A stretch of 64,000 nucleotides of DNA from Saccharospirillum sp. MSK14-1 (GTDB lineage: Bacteria > Pseudomonadota > Gammaproteobacteria > Pseudomonadales > Natronospirillaceae), in assembly GCF_003054965.1 (NCBI RefSeq), contig NZ_MIES01000033.1, forward strand, positions 496,001-560,000, given 5' to 3'. The number at the start of each line of letters is the position of its first letter. Position 1 is the first letter of the stretch. A program made the translations under genes and the position numbers. The notes under the pieces were generated by a model. The model did no database searches and was not told the origin of the DNA. It saw only the letters and a list, made by a program, of their open reading frames with translations. Positions 63,663-64,000 of this stretch are shown here, in pieces.

Positions 63663-64000
63663 ATGTTCAGTGTCCAGGGGCGGTTTGTACTGTTCTGGTT
63701 AGGGCTGTGCTCGCTGTCGGTACCGTTACCCGCGGTCGCATCCAATTGTGATCGGTTGTTGGCGACCGGTAATCCGGATTATCCGCCTTATTTATGGCGT
63801 TCGACGGAGGATGAAAACGCCTTAGTCGGCGCCAATCAGCAGTTGCTTGAGGAAGTCGGGCAACGACTGGGCATTCCTATCGAGGTGGTTTATACCGGTT
63901 CCTGGTCTCGAGCTCAGGAAGAAGTACGAGCAGGCCGAGTCGACTTGATTGCCGGCGCGTTCTTAACCAAACCCCGCCTGCAATATATGGACTATATCCA
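63663..64000 (+). CDS. Solute-binding protein family 3 domain protein, N-terminal part
   Basis: The first 112 codons of a gene cut by the window edge. A signal peptide (cleavage near PAVASN) leads into a family-3 binding domain: LLATGNPDYPPYLW, LVGANQQLLEEVGQRLGI and GRVDLIAGAFLTKPR are the conserved N-lobe motifs. Such proteins are stand-alone periplasmic receptors or the binding part of amino-acid importers. GGGAG lies nine bases before the ATG. Confidence 0.82.
   Translation, partial: MFSVQGRFVLFWLGLCSLSVPLPAVASNCDRLLATGNPDYPPYLWRSTEDENALVGANQQLLEEVGQRLGIPIEVVYTGSWSRAQEEVRAGRVDLIAGAFLTKPRLQYMDYI

Overview
This is a 64-kb stretch of a gammaproteobacterial chromosome. The base composition looks GC-rich, and genes are dense with short gaps. 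The housekeeping block ispE-prs-rplY-pth-ychF, a trhP/yfhL pair, tRNA-fMet, a DctB/DctD pair and several Fur-like boxes all point to Gammaproteobacteria. The mix of TRAP and ABC uptake, hemophore secretion and beta-glucan use suggests a marine or saline Oceanospirillales-like heterotroph. That family-level guess is inference only. I see no insertion sequences, phage genes, CRISPR arrays or rRNA.

Layout. 1-0.95 kb: the end of a DUF349 gene, then a tRNA-fMet unit with its own promoter, a broken 5' copy of the tRNA and a terminator. 1-4.9 kb: a FecBCDE-type ferric-siderophore ABC transporter. 5-12 kb: pirin, a GAF-GGDEF-EAL protein, a DadA-like dehydrogenase, a GMC oxidoreductase and a GIN-domain lipoprotein. 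12-16.5 kb: the leftward block ispE-prs-rplY-pth-ychF. 16.6-23.3 kb: a TAXI-type TRAP transporter followed by its likely DctB/DctD regulators, with a near-consensus sigma-54 promoter in front of the binding-protein gene. 23-36 kb: mixed small genes, including trhP-yfhL, prolyl aminopeptidase, acetyltransferases, LysR, PhzF and a run of three RDD membrane proteins. 36-38.4 kb: katG.

38.4-49.2 kb is the most notable region. It is a complete-looking heme-acquisition (Has) locus: hasS and hasI facing left, then hasR, hasA, an extra gene, hasD and hasE facing right. The hemophore HasA is 304 residues instead of about 190. It carries an added C-terminal module like the secretion/RTX tails of type I exoproteins. 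A 654-residue secreted repeat protein with a possible C-terminal sorting tail sits between hasA and the exporter genes.

49-56 kb: an Asp/Glu racemase, a CHASE2 adenylate cyclase, VanZ, mgsA, a ThiS-like protein next to an Asp-box beta-propeller, YitT, and a Fur-controlled siderophore-interacting protein. 56-63.6 kb: a beta-glucoside/cellodextrin cluster with a LacI regulator, a GH9-like protein lacking the usual catalytic glutamate, an ABC binding protein, two permeases and a GH1 beta-glucosidase. A LacI-type operator overlaps the promoter of the binding-protein gene. The window ends inside a family-3 solute-binding protein gene.

Iron is the recurring theme: a Fec-type importer, the Has system, a siderophore-interacting protein and at least three Fur-like sites. 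All calls rest on reading the sequence and on remembered family features. No database search was run.
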